Below are positions 1-12,009 of a stretch of 64,000 nucleotides of DNA, piece after piece. The DNA lies in NCBI GenBank assembly GCA_018389105.1, contig JACATO010000921.1, positions 1 through 64,000 of the forward strand, in the 5' to 3' direction. Position 1 is the stretch's first letter; every line of letters begins with the position of its first letter. The notes beneath the pieces were generated by a model. That model saw only the letters and a program-made list of their open reading frames with translations. It did no database searches and had not been told where the DNA came from. The position numbers were made by a program, and so were the translations under genes. Source of the DNA: Nautilus pompilius. Taxonomy: Eukaryota > Mollusca > Cephalopoda > Nautilida > Nautilidae.

Positions 1-2471
1 TTCATCTAATAAATAAGAATAATGTTAACCCTTGTGATAAGCCTCAATTAGAAATTGATGCTGGAAATATTCTTCTGTTGAAATTCCTAATAGTAGAGAT
101 GATATATCGAATATATACATCATTTCCTTCTAGATATTTTTTATTAGAATGAAAAACAAAATTGATTCTCGTATATTAAGAATTTCTATCAAAAAACATT
201 GATTCATTACAAATGGTTAACTTATCATGTACATCTTTGACGATATCTGGAAGAACTGTTGATAGACATGACTTGCCAGATTTGAGATTTATCAAAAATT
301 ATAAATATTTCATTGTTTATATATTTAATTATTACAACGGTTATTTCTTTGAAGATATTAATTATTTTATATTTATAAATTTTCAAATTGTAATAATATT
401 AATATATTTTTTATTCTATCTGGAATCCATTAAATAGAGTGGAGTATCCAGGATCTCTTTGTTCTATTTCCTTCTATTCTCTTCTACACTAAAATAATTA
501 GTAATTATTTATCATAAGATTTTGTGAGCAAATTCAATATTTCTCTTTGGTTGCTTTGAAAGAATTTGACCTTTTTACATATAAGAAGGAAAAAGACTCT
601 ATAACCTATTCTAGATGATTTATTAAAAAATAATCGATGATTTTAGGAGTGGGAGAAGTGATACTATTTGTGTGGTAAATAGATTAAAAGGCAGTGACAT
701 TTTTATTGTGCAGAAGTGCTTATCTTTTCAAAACTAATAAATTGATCAACCGATATCTGGCATAGAATCCTCATCAAAATATAAGAAAGGAAGTAAAAAG
801 AAAATAAATTAACATATTTGAAGATAAATATATTAATTACAGTTGTTTCAAGAACTGTATTCATCAATAAAAACATTATTTTTATTAAAAATGCAACAAG
901 TTATGTACAGACTAATAATGCATTTCTTGAACAATATTCACATGATCAATTCAATTAATTGAGTCGTAGAATTTGATATTCAAGTTAAATCATTCATATC
1001 ATAAAGCAAAGACCTTTTAAAAATTAAAGATAAAATTTTATTAATTAATATTCAAATATTAATTTGTATATTAATAAAATGCCGCAGGAAATCTTGGTTC
1101 TTGAAATGCTTCAAAATGCTAGTGGAGATAAGAAATGAAATATTAATAAGTTTGCTAATTTTGATAAGATAAAATCAACATGCATTACAAGGTAAAACAT
1201 TAGTTGTATTAAAATAGTGTATTTCAAATTAGGATACTGTCATTATCTCAAATCAAAGATTGAAGAATGAATGTTAAACATTCATTTTAAAATTACCTTG
1301 TTATATTTTGTAGTAAAAAAGTAATGCTATATATCATCATTATTTTAATTTCAATGATCATGTTTTTATATAAATTGTTTGCAATCACATTTTAACTTGT
1401 TAAAAACATAAAACTAACAAATAATTCTATTAGAATAATATGTTGAAAGCATTGTATGAAGAAAATCTTATTACTGTCCATTTATCATTCTCATTAAAAT
1501 TTAATTTTACCATAGTAACACACATTACAAGTTTAGTCGATGAATCATTTAGCTGACTATTCTGAGAACAAACACTATTTAAACTTACAGCATTGAGTTT
1601 CAAAGTATACCATAAAGATATTTAATTATTTAGCAAAAAATAACCACTGTTACTTGTATAATATCTAAACAGTTTTCCTTTAATGACATCTTTGCAATTA
1701 TATATCTATATATGTTCATTATATATAATTCACCTATTTAAAGTAAATTTTTCCCATCGAATGAAGATCTTTAGATTGGTTTAATAAAATTAAGAGACAC
1801 CATTTAGAGGGGCCTACATCAATCGTAATGTATTACGAATTTGAATGTTTGATAATTATCACTATTATTTGTCTTTGCATTATATTTAATAATACAGAAT
1901 GCAAATTTGTTATAAGATAACAAGAAAGTATAATATTTATGTAAATTTGATAGATGTATTTCATAATTTATGCAGATAACTAGGGGCCAAAGTAATATAA
2001 TTAATGGTGATCTTAGATTTGGAAGATACTAATAACATCCCTATAGCAATCAAATGTATATTCATAAGATTCATAAAATGAATGTTTATCACCACAATTA
2101 GCTATTCATGTATGAGTTGTCACAGTAAATATTTCTTGATTTGATATTTGAATACTTTTACTTAAATTAATTATAAGAGTAAATAATATCTATTTAAATA
2201 TATATATTAACAACCACGTGAAATCTTTATTTTTATGTATCTAAAACCATAGAGCATAGATTGACATTACTTGTTAAAACTAAAATATTGTCAAGAAAGT
2301 CTATTCATCCTTTACATCACATTACTCTTCATTAAATATCCACTGTGTAATGACACACAAAGGCAATTAATGATCAGAAAGAAATAAACAACATGGAATA
2401 AATATCAACATATTTTTATTAACAGATTAATAACTAGAGTTGTCTTATCAAATGATAAAAACATTTTATAT
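1..2471. repeat. M array unit 1
   Basis: This is the leftmost visible unit. Its first ~1435 bases are nearly identical to 7444-8880, while its second part is a different variant, so the similarity between units changes partway along. The donor-like site present in the other units is damaged here: near 438 it reads TAGAGTGGAGTATCC, where unit 4 has TAGAGAGTGAGTATCC. The palindrome lies at 1266-1286 and the TAGAGGGGCC block at 1805. An acceptor-like TTTATGCAG ends at 1975. Confidence 0.9.
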
Positions 2472-4930
2472 TTCATCTATATAAATAAGAATAGTGTTAA
2501 TCCTTGTGATAAGCCGCAATTAGAAATTGATGCTGGAAATATTCTGCTGTTGAAATTCCTAACAGTAGAGATGATATATCGATTATATACATCCTTTCCT
2601 TCTAGATATTTTTTGACAGAATGAAAAACAAAATTGATTTTTGTAAATTAAGAATTTCAATCAAAATACACTGATTCATTACAAATGGCTAACTTATGAT
2701 GTCCAGTCTTTGCCGATATCTGCAGACCTTGTGATAAACATGACTTACCAGATTTGAGATTTATCAAAAAATATAAATATTGCAGTTTATACATATTTAA
2801 TAATTATTACTGTTATTTCAATGATGCTATTAATTTTTATATATTTTAAATATTTCAAAATGTAATAATATTAACAAAATTTTTTTTATTGTATCTGGAT
2901 CCTATTAAACAGGGAGTGAGTATCTAGGATCAGTTTGTTCTATATCTCTCTATACTCTTCTACGCTAAAATGGCTAGTAATTATTAACCATAAGATTTTG
3001 TGTCAAAATTCAATATTTCTCTCGTATTACTTTGAAAGAATTTGATCTTTTTGCATATAAGAAAAAAATATTATATAACCCATACCAGATGATTTTATAA
3101 AAATTGATTTGATCATTTGATGAGTGGGAGAGGTGATACTATTTCGTTTAGCAAATAGCTTTAAAGGCAGTGACATTTTTTATTGTGTGCAGAAGGGCTT
3201 ATCTTTTGAAAAGTAATAAATTGCTCAATCGATATCTGGCATAGAATCGTCATGAAATATACAGAGGAAGAGTAAAGTAACATATTTTAAGATAAATAGA
3301 TTTTAAAATCCTTTCATGAACTGTATTCAAATCAAAATGAATTCATCAATAAAAACATTATTTTTATTAAAAATGCAACAAGTTAGATAAAGACAAATAA
3401 AGAATTTCTTGAACAATATTCACATGATCATTTCAATTAATTGCATCGATGAATTTGATATTCAAGTTAAATCATCATTCATATCATAAAGCAAAGACCT
3501 TTTAAAAATTAAAGATAAAATTTGATAATTATTATTCAAATACTAATTTGTATATTAATAAAATGCAGCAGGAAATCTTGGTACCAGAAAGGCTTCAAAA
3601 TGCTAGAGGAGATAAGAAATGAAATATTAACAAGATTGCTAATTTTGATCAGATAAAAGCAACATTTGTTACATGGTAAAACATTAGTTGTATTAAAATA
3701 GTGTATTTTAAATTAAGATACTGTTATTATCTCAAATCAGAGATTGAAGAATGAATGTTAAACATTCATTTTAAAATTACCTTGTTATATTTTATAGTAA
3801 AAAAGTAATGCTATATATCATCATTAATTTAATTTCAATGATCATGTTTTTATGTGAATTTTTGCAATCACATTTTAACTAGTTAAAAACATAAAACTAA
3901 CCAATAATTCTATTAGAATAGTATGTTGTAACCATTGTAAAAGGTTCTCACTAAAAATTCATTTTACCATAGTAGCGCACCTTACAAGCTTAGTCGATGA
4001 ATCATTTAGCCGACTATTGTGATGAAAACATTAATTTATCTTACTGCTTTGAGTGAGTTTCAAAGCATACCATAAAGATATTTAATTATTTAACACAAAA
4101 TAAACCAGATACTTGCATAATATCTAAACAGTTTTCCTTTAATAACATTTGCAATTATATATCTATATATGTTCTATATATTAATTCACCTATTTAAAGT
4201 AAATATTTTCCATCGAATAAAGATCTATTGATTGGTTTAATCAAATTAAGAGACACCATTTAGAGGGGCCTACATCAATCGTAATATATTAGGAAGTTAA
4301 ATGTTTGTTAATTAACACTATTATTGGTCTTTGCCTTATATTAAATATTAAGGAATGCAAAGTTGTTATAAGATAAACAAGAAAGTATAATATTTATGTA
4401 AATTTGATAGATGTATTTTATATTTTATGCAGACAACTAGGGGCCAAAGTAATATAATTAATGGTGATCTTAGATTTGGAAGATACTAATAACATCCCTA
4501 TTGCAATCAAATGTATATTCATAAGATTCATAAAATGAATGTTTATCATCCACAATTAGCTATTCATGTATGAGTTGTCACAGTAAATATTTCTTGATTT
4601 GATATTTTGAATACTTTTACTTAAATTAATTATAAGAGTAAATAATATCTATTTAAATATATATTAACAACCACATGAAATCTTTATTTTTATGTATCTA
4701 AAACCATAGAGCATAGATTGACATTACTTGTTAAAACTAAAATACTGTCAAGAAAGTCTATTCATATTTTACGTCACATTACTGTTCATTAATATATGCA
4801 CTATATAATGACACACATAGGCGATTAATGATCAGAAAGAAATAAACAACATGGAATAAATATTCACATATATTTGTTAACAGATCAATAACTAGAGTTG
4901 TCTTATCAAACGATACAAATCATTTAATAT
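2472..4930. repeat. M array unit 2
   Basis: This full unit aligns along its whole length with units 1 and 3, with scattered substitutions and small indels, and is closer to unit 3 than to the first half of unit 1. Donor-like GTGAGT is at 2916-2921, the palindrome at 3750-3770, the TAGAGGGGCC block at 4261, and acceptor-like TTTTATGCAG ends at 4432. Confidence 0.9.
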
Positions 4931-7443
4931 TTTATCTATACAAATAAGAATAGTGTTAATCCTAGTGCTAAGCTGCAAAATTAGAAATTGATACTGTTAA
5001 TACTCTGCTGTTAAAATTCCTAACAGTAAAGATAATATATCAATTATATGCATCATTTCCTTCCAGATATTTTTTGACAGAATGAAAAACAAAATTGATT
5101 TTAGTAAATTAAGAATTTCTATCAAAATACACTGATTCATTACAAATGGCTAACTTATGATGCAAAGTCTTTTCCTATATCTGGTAGACCTTGTGATGAA
5201 TATGATTTAATAGATTTGAGATTTATCAAAAAATATAAATATTGCAGTATCTACATATTTAATAATTATATCTGTTATTTCAATGATGCCATTAATTATT
5301 ATATAGTTTAAATTTTTCAAAATGTAATAATATGAATATAATTTTTTTATTGTGTCTGGATCCTATTAAACAGGGAGTGAGTATCTAGGATCTCTTTGTT
5401 CTATATCTTTCTAGTCTCTTCTACACTAAAATGGCTAGTAATTATTAACCATCAGATTTTGTGTTCAAATTCAATATTTCTCCCTAGTTACATTGAAATA
5501 ATTTGAAATTTTTACTTATAAGAAGGAAAAATATTATATAACATATACCAGATGATTTTATAAAAATTGATTGATCATATTATGAATTGGAGAGGTGATA
5601 CTATTTCGTTTAGCAGATAGATATAAAGGCAGTGACATTTTTATTGTCCAGAAGGGCTTATCTTTTCAAAACTAATAAATTGCTCAACCGATATCTGGCA
5701 TAGAATCCTCATGAAAATATAACATAGGAAATAAAAAGAAAATAAAGTGACATATTAGAAGATAAATAGATTAATTACAATTGTTTCAAAAAACTGTATT
5801 CAAATGATAATGAATTCAACAATAAAAAACATTATTTTTATTAAAAATGCAACAAGTTATGTACAGACGAATAAAGCATTTCTTGAACAATATTTACATG
5901 ATCATTTCAATTAATAGCATCGATGAATTTGATATTCCAGTTAAATCATTTATATTCTAAAGCAAAGACCTTTTAAAAATTAAAGATAAAATTGGTTAAT
6001 TATTATTCAAATATTAATTTGTATATTAATAAAATTCCGCAGGAAATCTTGGTTCCTGAAATGCTTCAATATGCTAGAGTAGTAAGGAAATGAAATATTA
6101 ACAAGTTTGCTAATTTTGATAAGATAAAATCAACATTTGTTATAAGATAAAACATTAATTGTATTAAAATAGTGTATTATAAATTAAGATACTGTCATTA
6201 TCTCAAATCAGAGATTGAAGAATGAATGTTAAACATTCATTTCAAAATTACTTTGTTAAATTCTATAGTAAAAAGTAATACTATATATATCATCATTAGT
6301 TTAATTTCAATGATCATGTTTTTATGTAAATTGTTTGCAATCACATTTTAACGTTGAAAAACAAACTAACCAATAATTCTATTAGAATAATATGTTGTAA
6401 GTATTGTAAAAAGAGAATCTTATTACTGTCCATTTATCATTCTCACTAAAAATTAATTTTACCGTAGTAAAACACATTACAAACTTAATCGATGAATCAT
6501 TTAGCTGACTATTCTGAGAACAACATTAATTTATCTTACAGCTTTGACTGAGTTTCAAAGCATACCATAAAGATATTTAATTATTTAGCAAAAAATAACC
6601 AAAGATACTTGCATAATATCTAAATAGTTTTCCTTTAATAACATCTTTGCAATTATATATCTATATGTGTTCATTATATATAATTCACCTATTTAAAGTA
6701 AATTTTTTCCCATCGAATGAAGATCTATAGATTGGTTTAATCAAATTAAGAGGCACCATTTAGAGGGGCCTATATCAATCGTAATGTATTACGAGTTGAA
6801 TGTTTGTTAATTAACACTATTATTTGTCTTTGCATTATATTTAATAATACAGAATGCAAATTTGTTATAAGATAAAAAGAAAGTATAATATTTATGTAAA
6901 TTTGATAGATGTATTTCATAATTTATGCAGAACAACTAGGGGCTAAATAATATAATTAATGGTGATGTTAGATTTGGAAGATACTAATAACATCCCTATA
7001 GAAATCAAATGTATATTCATAAGATTCATAATATGAAAGTCTACCATTCACAATTCGGGTTGTATTATTAGCTATTCATGTATGATTTGTCACTGTAAAT
7101 ATTTCTTGATTTGATTTTTTGAATACTTTTATTTAAATTAATTATAAGAGTAAATAATATCTATTTAAATATATATATATATATATATATATATTAACAA
7201 CCACATGAAATCTTTATTTTTATGTATGGAAAACCATATAGCATAGATTGACCTTGTTTGTGAAAACTAAAATATTGTCATAAAATTCTGTTCATCCTTT
7301 ACATGATACTACTGTTCATAAAATATCCACTATGCAATTAATGATCAGAAAGAAATAAACAACATGGATTAAATATCAACATATTTTTATTAACAGATCG
7401 ATAACTAGAGTTGTCTTATCAAATGATAAAAAACATTTTCTAT
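4931..7443. repeat. M array unit 3
   Basis: This full unit has donor-like GTGAGT at 5377-5382, the palindrome at 6221-6241, TAGAGGGGCC at 6761, and acceptor-like TTTATGCAG ending at 6930. It is slightly longer than its neighbours, partly because of an expanded AT dinucleotide run at 7169-7194. Confidence 0.9.
7169..7194. repeat. (AT)n microsatellite
   Basis: An uninterrupted AT dinucleotide run of about 13 repeats sits where units 1 and 2 have a much shorter ATATAT stretch, so it expanded after the units separated. Confidence 0.9.
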
Positions 7444-9179
7444 TTCATCTATATAAATAAGAATAATGTTAACCCTTGTGATAAGCCTCAATTAGAAATT
7501 GATGCTGGAAATATTCTTCTGTTGAAATTCCTAATAGTAGAGATGATATATCGAATATATACATCATTTCCTTCTAGATATTTTTTATTAGAATGAAAAA
7601 CAAAATTGATTCTCGTATATTAAGAATTTCTATCAAAAAACATTGATTCATTACAAATGGTTAACTTATCATGTACATCTTTGACGATATCTGGAAGAAC
7701 TGTTGATAGACATGACTTGCCAGATTTGAGATTTATCAAAAATTATAAATATTTCATTGTTTATATATTTAATTATTACAACGGTTATTTCTTTGAAGAT
7801 ATTAATTATTTTATATTTATAAATTTTCAAATTGTAATAATATTAATATATTTTTTATTCTATCTGGAATCCATTAAATAGAGAGTGAGTATCCAGGATC
7901 TCTTTGTTCTATTTCCTTCTATTCTCTTCTACACTAAAATAATTAGTAATTATTTATCATAAGATTTTGTGAGCAAATTCAATATTTCTCTTTGGTTGCT
8001 TTGAAAGAATTTGACCTTTTTACATAGAAGAAGGAAAAAGACTCTATAACCTATTCTAGATGATTTATTAAAAAATAATCGATGATTTTAGGAGTGGGAG
8101 AAGTGATACTATTTTGTGTGGTAAATAGATAAATAGAAAAGGCAGTGACATTTTTATTGTGCAGAAGTGCTTATCTTTTCAAAACTAATAAATTGATCAA
8201 CCGATATCTGGCATAGAATCCTCATCAAAATATAAGAAAGGAAGTAAAAAGAAAATAAATTAACATATTTGAAGATAAATATATTAATTACAGTTGTTTC
8301 AAGAACTGTATTCATCAATAAAAACATTATTTTTATTAAAAATGCAACAAGTTATGTACAGACTAATAATGCATTTCTTGAACAATATTCACATGATCAA
8401 TTCAATTAATTGAGTCGTAGAATTTGATATTCAAGTTAAATCATTCATATCATAAAGCAAAGACCTTTTAAAAATTAAAGATAAAATTTGTTAATTAATA
8501 TTCAAATATTAATTTGTATATTAATAAAATGCCGCAGGAAATCTTGGTTCTTGAAATGCTTCAAAATGCTAGTGGAGATAAGAAATGAAATATTAATAAG
8601 TTTGCTAATTTTGATAAGATAAAATCAACATGCATTACAAGGTAAAACATTAGTTGTATTAAAATAGTGTATTTCAAATTAGGATACTGTCATTATCTCA
8701 AATCAAAGATTGAAGAATGAATGTTAAACATTCATTTTAAAATTACCTTGTTATATTTTGTAGTAAAAAAGTAATGCTATATATCATCATTATTTTAATT
8801 TCAATGATCATGTTTTTATATAAATTGTTTGCAATCACATTTTAACTTGTTAAAAACATAAAACTAACCAATAATTCTATTAGAATAATATGTTGTAAGT
8901 ATTGTAAAAAGAGAATCTTATTACTGTCCATTTATCATTCTGACTAAAAATTAATTTTACCGTAGTGGAACACATTACAAACTTAATCGATGAATAATTT
9001 AGCTGACTATTCTGAGAACGAACATTAATTTATCTTACAGCTTTGACTGAGTTTCAAAGCATATCATAAAGATATTTAATTATTTAGCAAAAAATAACCA
9101 CAGATACTTGCATAATATCTAAACAGTTTTCCTTTAATGACATCTTTGCAATTATATATCTATATATGTTCATTATATA
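7444..9179. repeat. M array unit 4, chimeric and truncated
   Basis: The first ~1.44 kb matches unit 1 almost base for base, including an identical 74-codon frame exactly 7444 bases away. From about 8890 onward the sequence instead matches unit 3 (for example TAAGTATTGTAAAAAGAGAA and the TTATCTTACAGC block). The unit stops at 9179, within a TATATA stretch, before its last ~700 bases. Donor-like GTGAGT is at 7885-7890 and the palindrome at 8716-8736. Confidence 0.88.
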
Positions 9180-9370
9180 AAAGATAAAATTTGTTAATCA
9201 TTTATATTTTATTATTCTAATATTAATTTGTTTATGGATAAAATGCACAAGGAAATCATGGTTCCTTAAATGCTTGAAAACGCTAGACGAGATAAGAAAT
9301 GAAATATTAACAAGTTTGCTAATTTTGATAAGATAAAATCAATAAATTGTTACAAGGTAAAACATTAGTT
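9180..9370. repeat. M array unit 5 stub (array edge)
   Basis: At 9180 the sequence jumps to AAGATAAAATTTGTTAAT, a position that lies internally in the monomer (compare 8478). It then follows the monomer to the AAAACATTAGT block near 9365, after which similarity stops. The jump would correspond to loss of roughly 1.75 kb between two adjacent units, with short TATAAA-like sequence at the joint. Confidence 0.85.
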
Positions 9371-11952
9371 TATGAAAATTTTGACACTGTAAGCCAAGAT
9401 TACAGATAAAGGAAATATACTACATCATAAATTGAAGATTAACAAAAAATTTTTCCTGGTTCTTCAAAAAGTACTGTTGATTCTAAGAACAAAATGTTAT
9501 TTTAAACCATACTTGAATGCTTCTAATAAAGTTAATATTTTTCCCATGAAATTACTTTTGATATTTTTCTACTTATAGAAGCAACCCAGAAATCATTTTA
9601 TTACAAGTTTCTTCATTATAACTATACATGTTTGTGTGGAATAAATATATTTGGATATCCTTAATTAGTAATTGCTGACAAGAATTATATAATAGCAAAA
9701 TAGTGTGAAATGTGTAATACAATCTGAGGTAATAACTGATAGAAAATGATGTATATATATTTCATGATATCTGTTACATAAAATGAAATATTTTTATCGT
9801 TTTTTAAATGTTAATTATCAATCCTTAAACTTGTCCCTTTTCTTAATATAGATTGCATCTAGCAATATTCTTTAATATTTACACAATGAATTATTTATCT
9901 GACTCTTTCTGGATCCAAATAGGTAGCTATTAATTATCTACGATTTATCCATTTTCCCCCTTTTGTATGTACATTAATTGTTCTATAAATCAATTTACTA
10001 TACGTATTTCCCTTTAGGATCAGAAATTTTCAACATTATATGAAATTATTATAGTCATCCTTAATTTAAAATGATGATAGGAAATTTATTATTACTGTTT
10101 ATTTTTTACCTGCTGTTATTCCTCTTTTATTTCTTAAACGTTTTCCTGCAAATTGGTGACTTCTGATTTTTTTTTTTGCCCTCTAGTTGTTTTATTTGTT
10201 TAATGATTATTTTTCCCTATATTTCTGAGAAATTCAATACGAAGATCATAGATTGTCCAAAATGTGTAACACATACCTTTAACCATGCAAATATAATTAA
10301 TTATACATATATGTTTTCCAATTTGAAACAATTTTAAACGTTTTATACTATCCTATATCTAGTATATGGCTTCCCAGTGAAACCATACTGTAATATATAA
10401 CAATTGAATGAAAATATAATCCGTCATTTTATTTACTTATATGTTCTACATTTATGAAGTATCATAATATATCAACAAAAATAATTTTAACTCATTGTTG
10501 TTTTAAAGTACAGTAATGTAATAATAAAAGCTCCTCTTTTCATTACTTCTGCAGGAAACATTATTCAAGAACAATTATCACTAATTATTTAAAAATATTA
10601 TACTAAATTTTCTTACATGTTGTTTTAAGAATTGCATGTTGAAACACGCTGTTGTTTGATCAATATATGCAAAACTAGTGATAGCTGCCATCGGCTTTAC
10701 ATTGTTACAATATCCTTTTGCTAATATAAATTAAAACTGTCCCTAATAATTACATATTTAGCTAATTATTCACTCACATTATGTGCACTAAACTGAAACA
10801 CAATGAAAATGCTATAAATATACAATTCAGATTAATATATATCGGTTACTCTACTATAAATTAAAGTATTACTGGCAATAATATCAAACCTGATTTAGAA
10901 TTTGACTGTATTTCCCTTGGGAACAAAGTTATACAAATGGAAAAAAAATCTATTTAATTTGTTCCACAAACATTTGGATGATTTACTGGTGATAAAATTT
11001 TGAATTGAGGAATGTTATGGGTGGTATATTTGGCACATACACCGTACCAAATCTTTAGACGGCTATTCTGTTGTCAGTTTAGAATTAACTTCATATTGAT
11101 GTTGCATAATCTATGTTTTGAATAGTTTCTTTAAAATACCAATAACTTATTTGAAGATTATAATTATTATTTATTTCTGCTCAGTTATGAAAATTACTTT
11201 AATGAATCAACTTTAAATATTAGTTCAAAAGTAGATATCATCTTCATTATATTTTAGAATTTCAGAAAAATTAAACAGTTTCTATGAAAATAAATCAATC
11301 TCTAAATATACATTTAACCCCACTTATCTTAATAATTTACTTATTTCATTCCATTCATTTAAGTATTCTCTATAGCGCAAACATATTACAATTGGAAACA
11401 TTTTATTTACAGCTTTGCAAATTCCAGCACATTTGCTTTTATATATATAACAAATAAAAGATGTTTACAATTCATGCTCAAAACTTGGCAATATGCCAGA
11501 AAAAACGCTTAAATTCCATCTTTGAATACTTCCAATTCATTTATATATTATATGATTGATAGTATTTCCAATAAAACATCATGTATATGCATGCAGAATG
11601 AAATATATTTCATATTTTGGTTTGGTCAATTAGCAACACAATTATCATGTTGAAAAGGTCAGTGCAGTAGAAACAGGAACACGACAACTTTACATTGTTA
11701 TCCAAATGTAGGCAGATTATTTGAACTGTATGAAGCAGCAACCGAAAATTTCAAGCTTAATCTTCAAACATAGCTATGGATCATCATATTACATTTTCTT
11801 TATTCAGTGAACTAGTACAGGAAAATAACAATTATAAATAATTATAATTAAATTTTGATATGAATTCTACCTTTCAGCTCAAAGTTAAATTTTGTTTCAA
11901 CTTATCTGGTAAATATGGCGCTGAAACCAGATAAATAGTTTTTATATAATCA

Positions 11953-11986
<34 letters not shown>

Positions 11987-12009
11987 CTATATATATATCT
12001 GTTTCAAAA
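9371..12009. repeat. Diverged repeat block A, left part
   Basis: No gene is visible. From about 10100 the sequence is an old paralogue of 42120-44136, sharing for example AATGTGTAAC followed by CATATAACCAT-like sequence (10261 and 42241) and GTTTGATCAATAT (near 10655 and 42803). From 11020 it also matches 33120 onward (GGGTGGTATATTT). A TTTCTGGATCCAAATAGGTAG stretch near 9907 resembles the donor-like motif of the M monomer in degraded form. 9371-10100 shows nothing recognisable. Confidence 0.7.
11952..11998. repeat. (AC)n(AT)n compound microsatellite
   Basis: About twelve AC repeats run into interrupted AT repeats. The paralogous position near 44113 has only a short AACATATATATCC stretch, so the expansion is specific to this copy. 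Confidence 0.9.

Larger units (their letters stand above)
1..9370. repeat. Tandem array of ~2.46-kb monomer (M array)
   Basis: Head-to-tail repeats begin at the left edge of the window, so the array probably continues outside it. Using the recurring block TTCATCTAT as unit start, units begin at 1, 2472, 4931 and 7444, giving lengths of about 2471, 2459 and 2513 bases. A stub follows at 9180-9370. Shared landmarks in each unit include GATATCTGG-CATAGAATC, a perfect 21-bp palindrome, the relatively GC-rich block TAGAGGGGCCTA, and a donor-like GTGAGTATC. No unit has a long reading frame. The longest is a 74-codon frame, identical in units 1 and 4, which I take as chance. The units are far too long for a classical short satellite; this could be a large satellite or a duplicated non-coding transcription unit. 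Confidence 0.95.

Noticed and set aside
213-437. 74-codon frame repeated identically at 7657-7881
   Set aside because: It lies in array units 1 and 4, which are near-identical throughout; units 2 and 3 break the frame, so nothing suggests coding.
1-9370. CRISPR-like array or centromeric short satellite
   Set aside because: The repeat unit is about 2.46 kb with no short repeat-spacer structure and no short monomer period.
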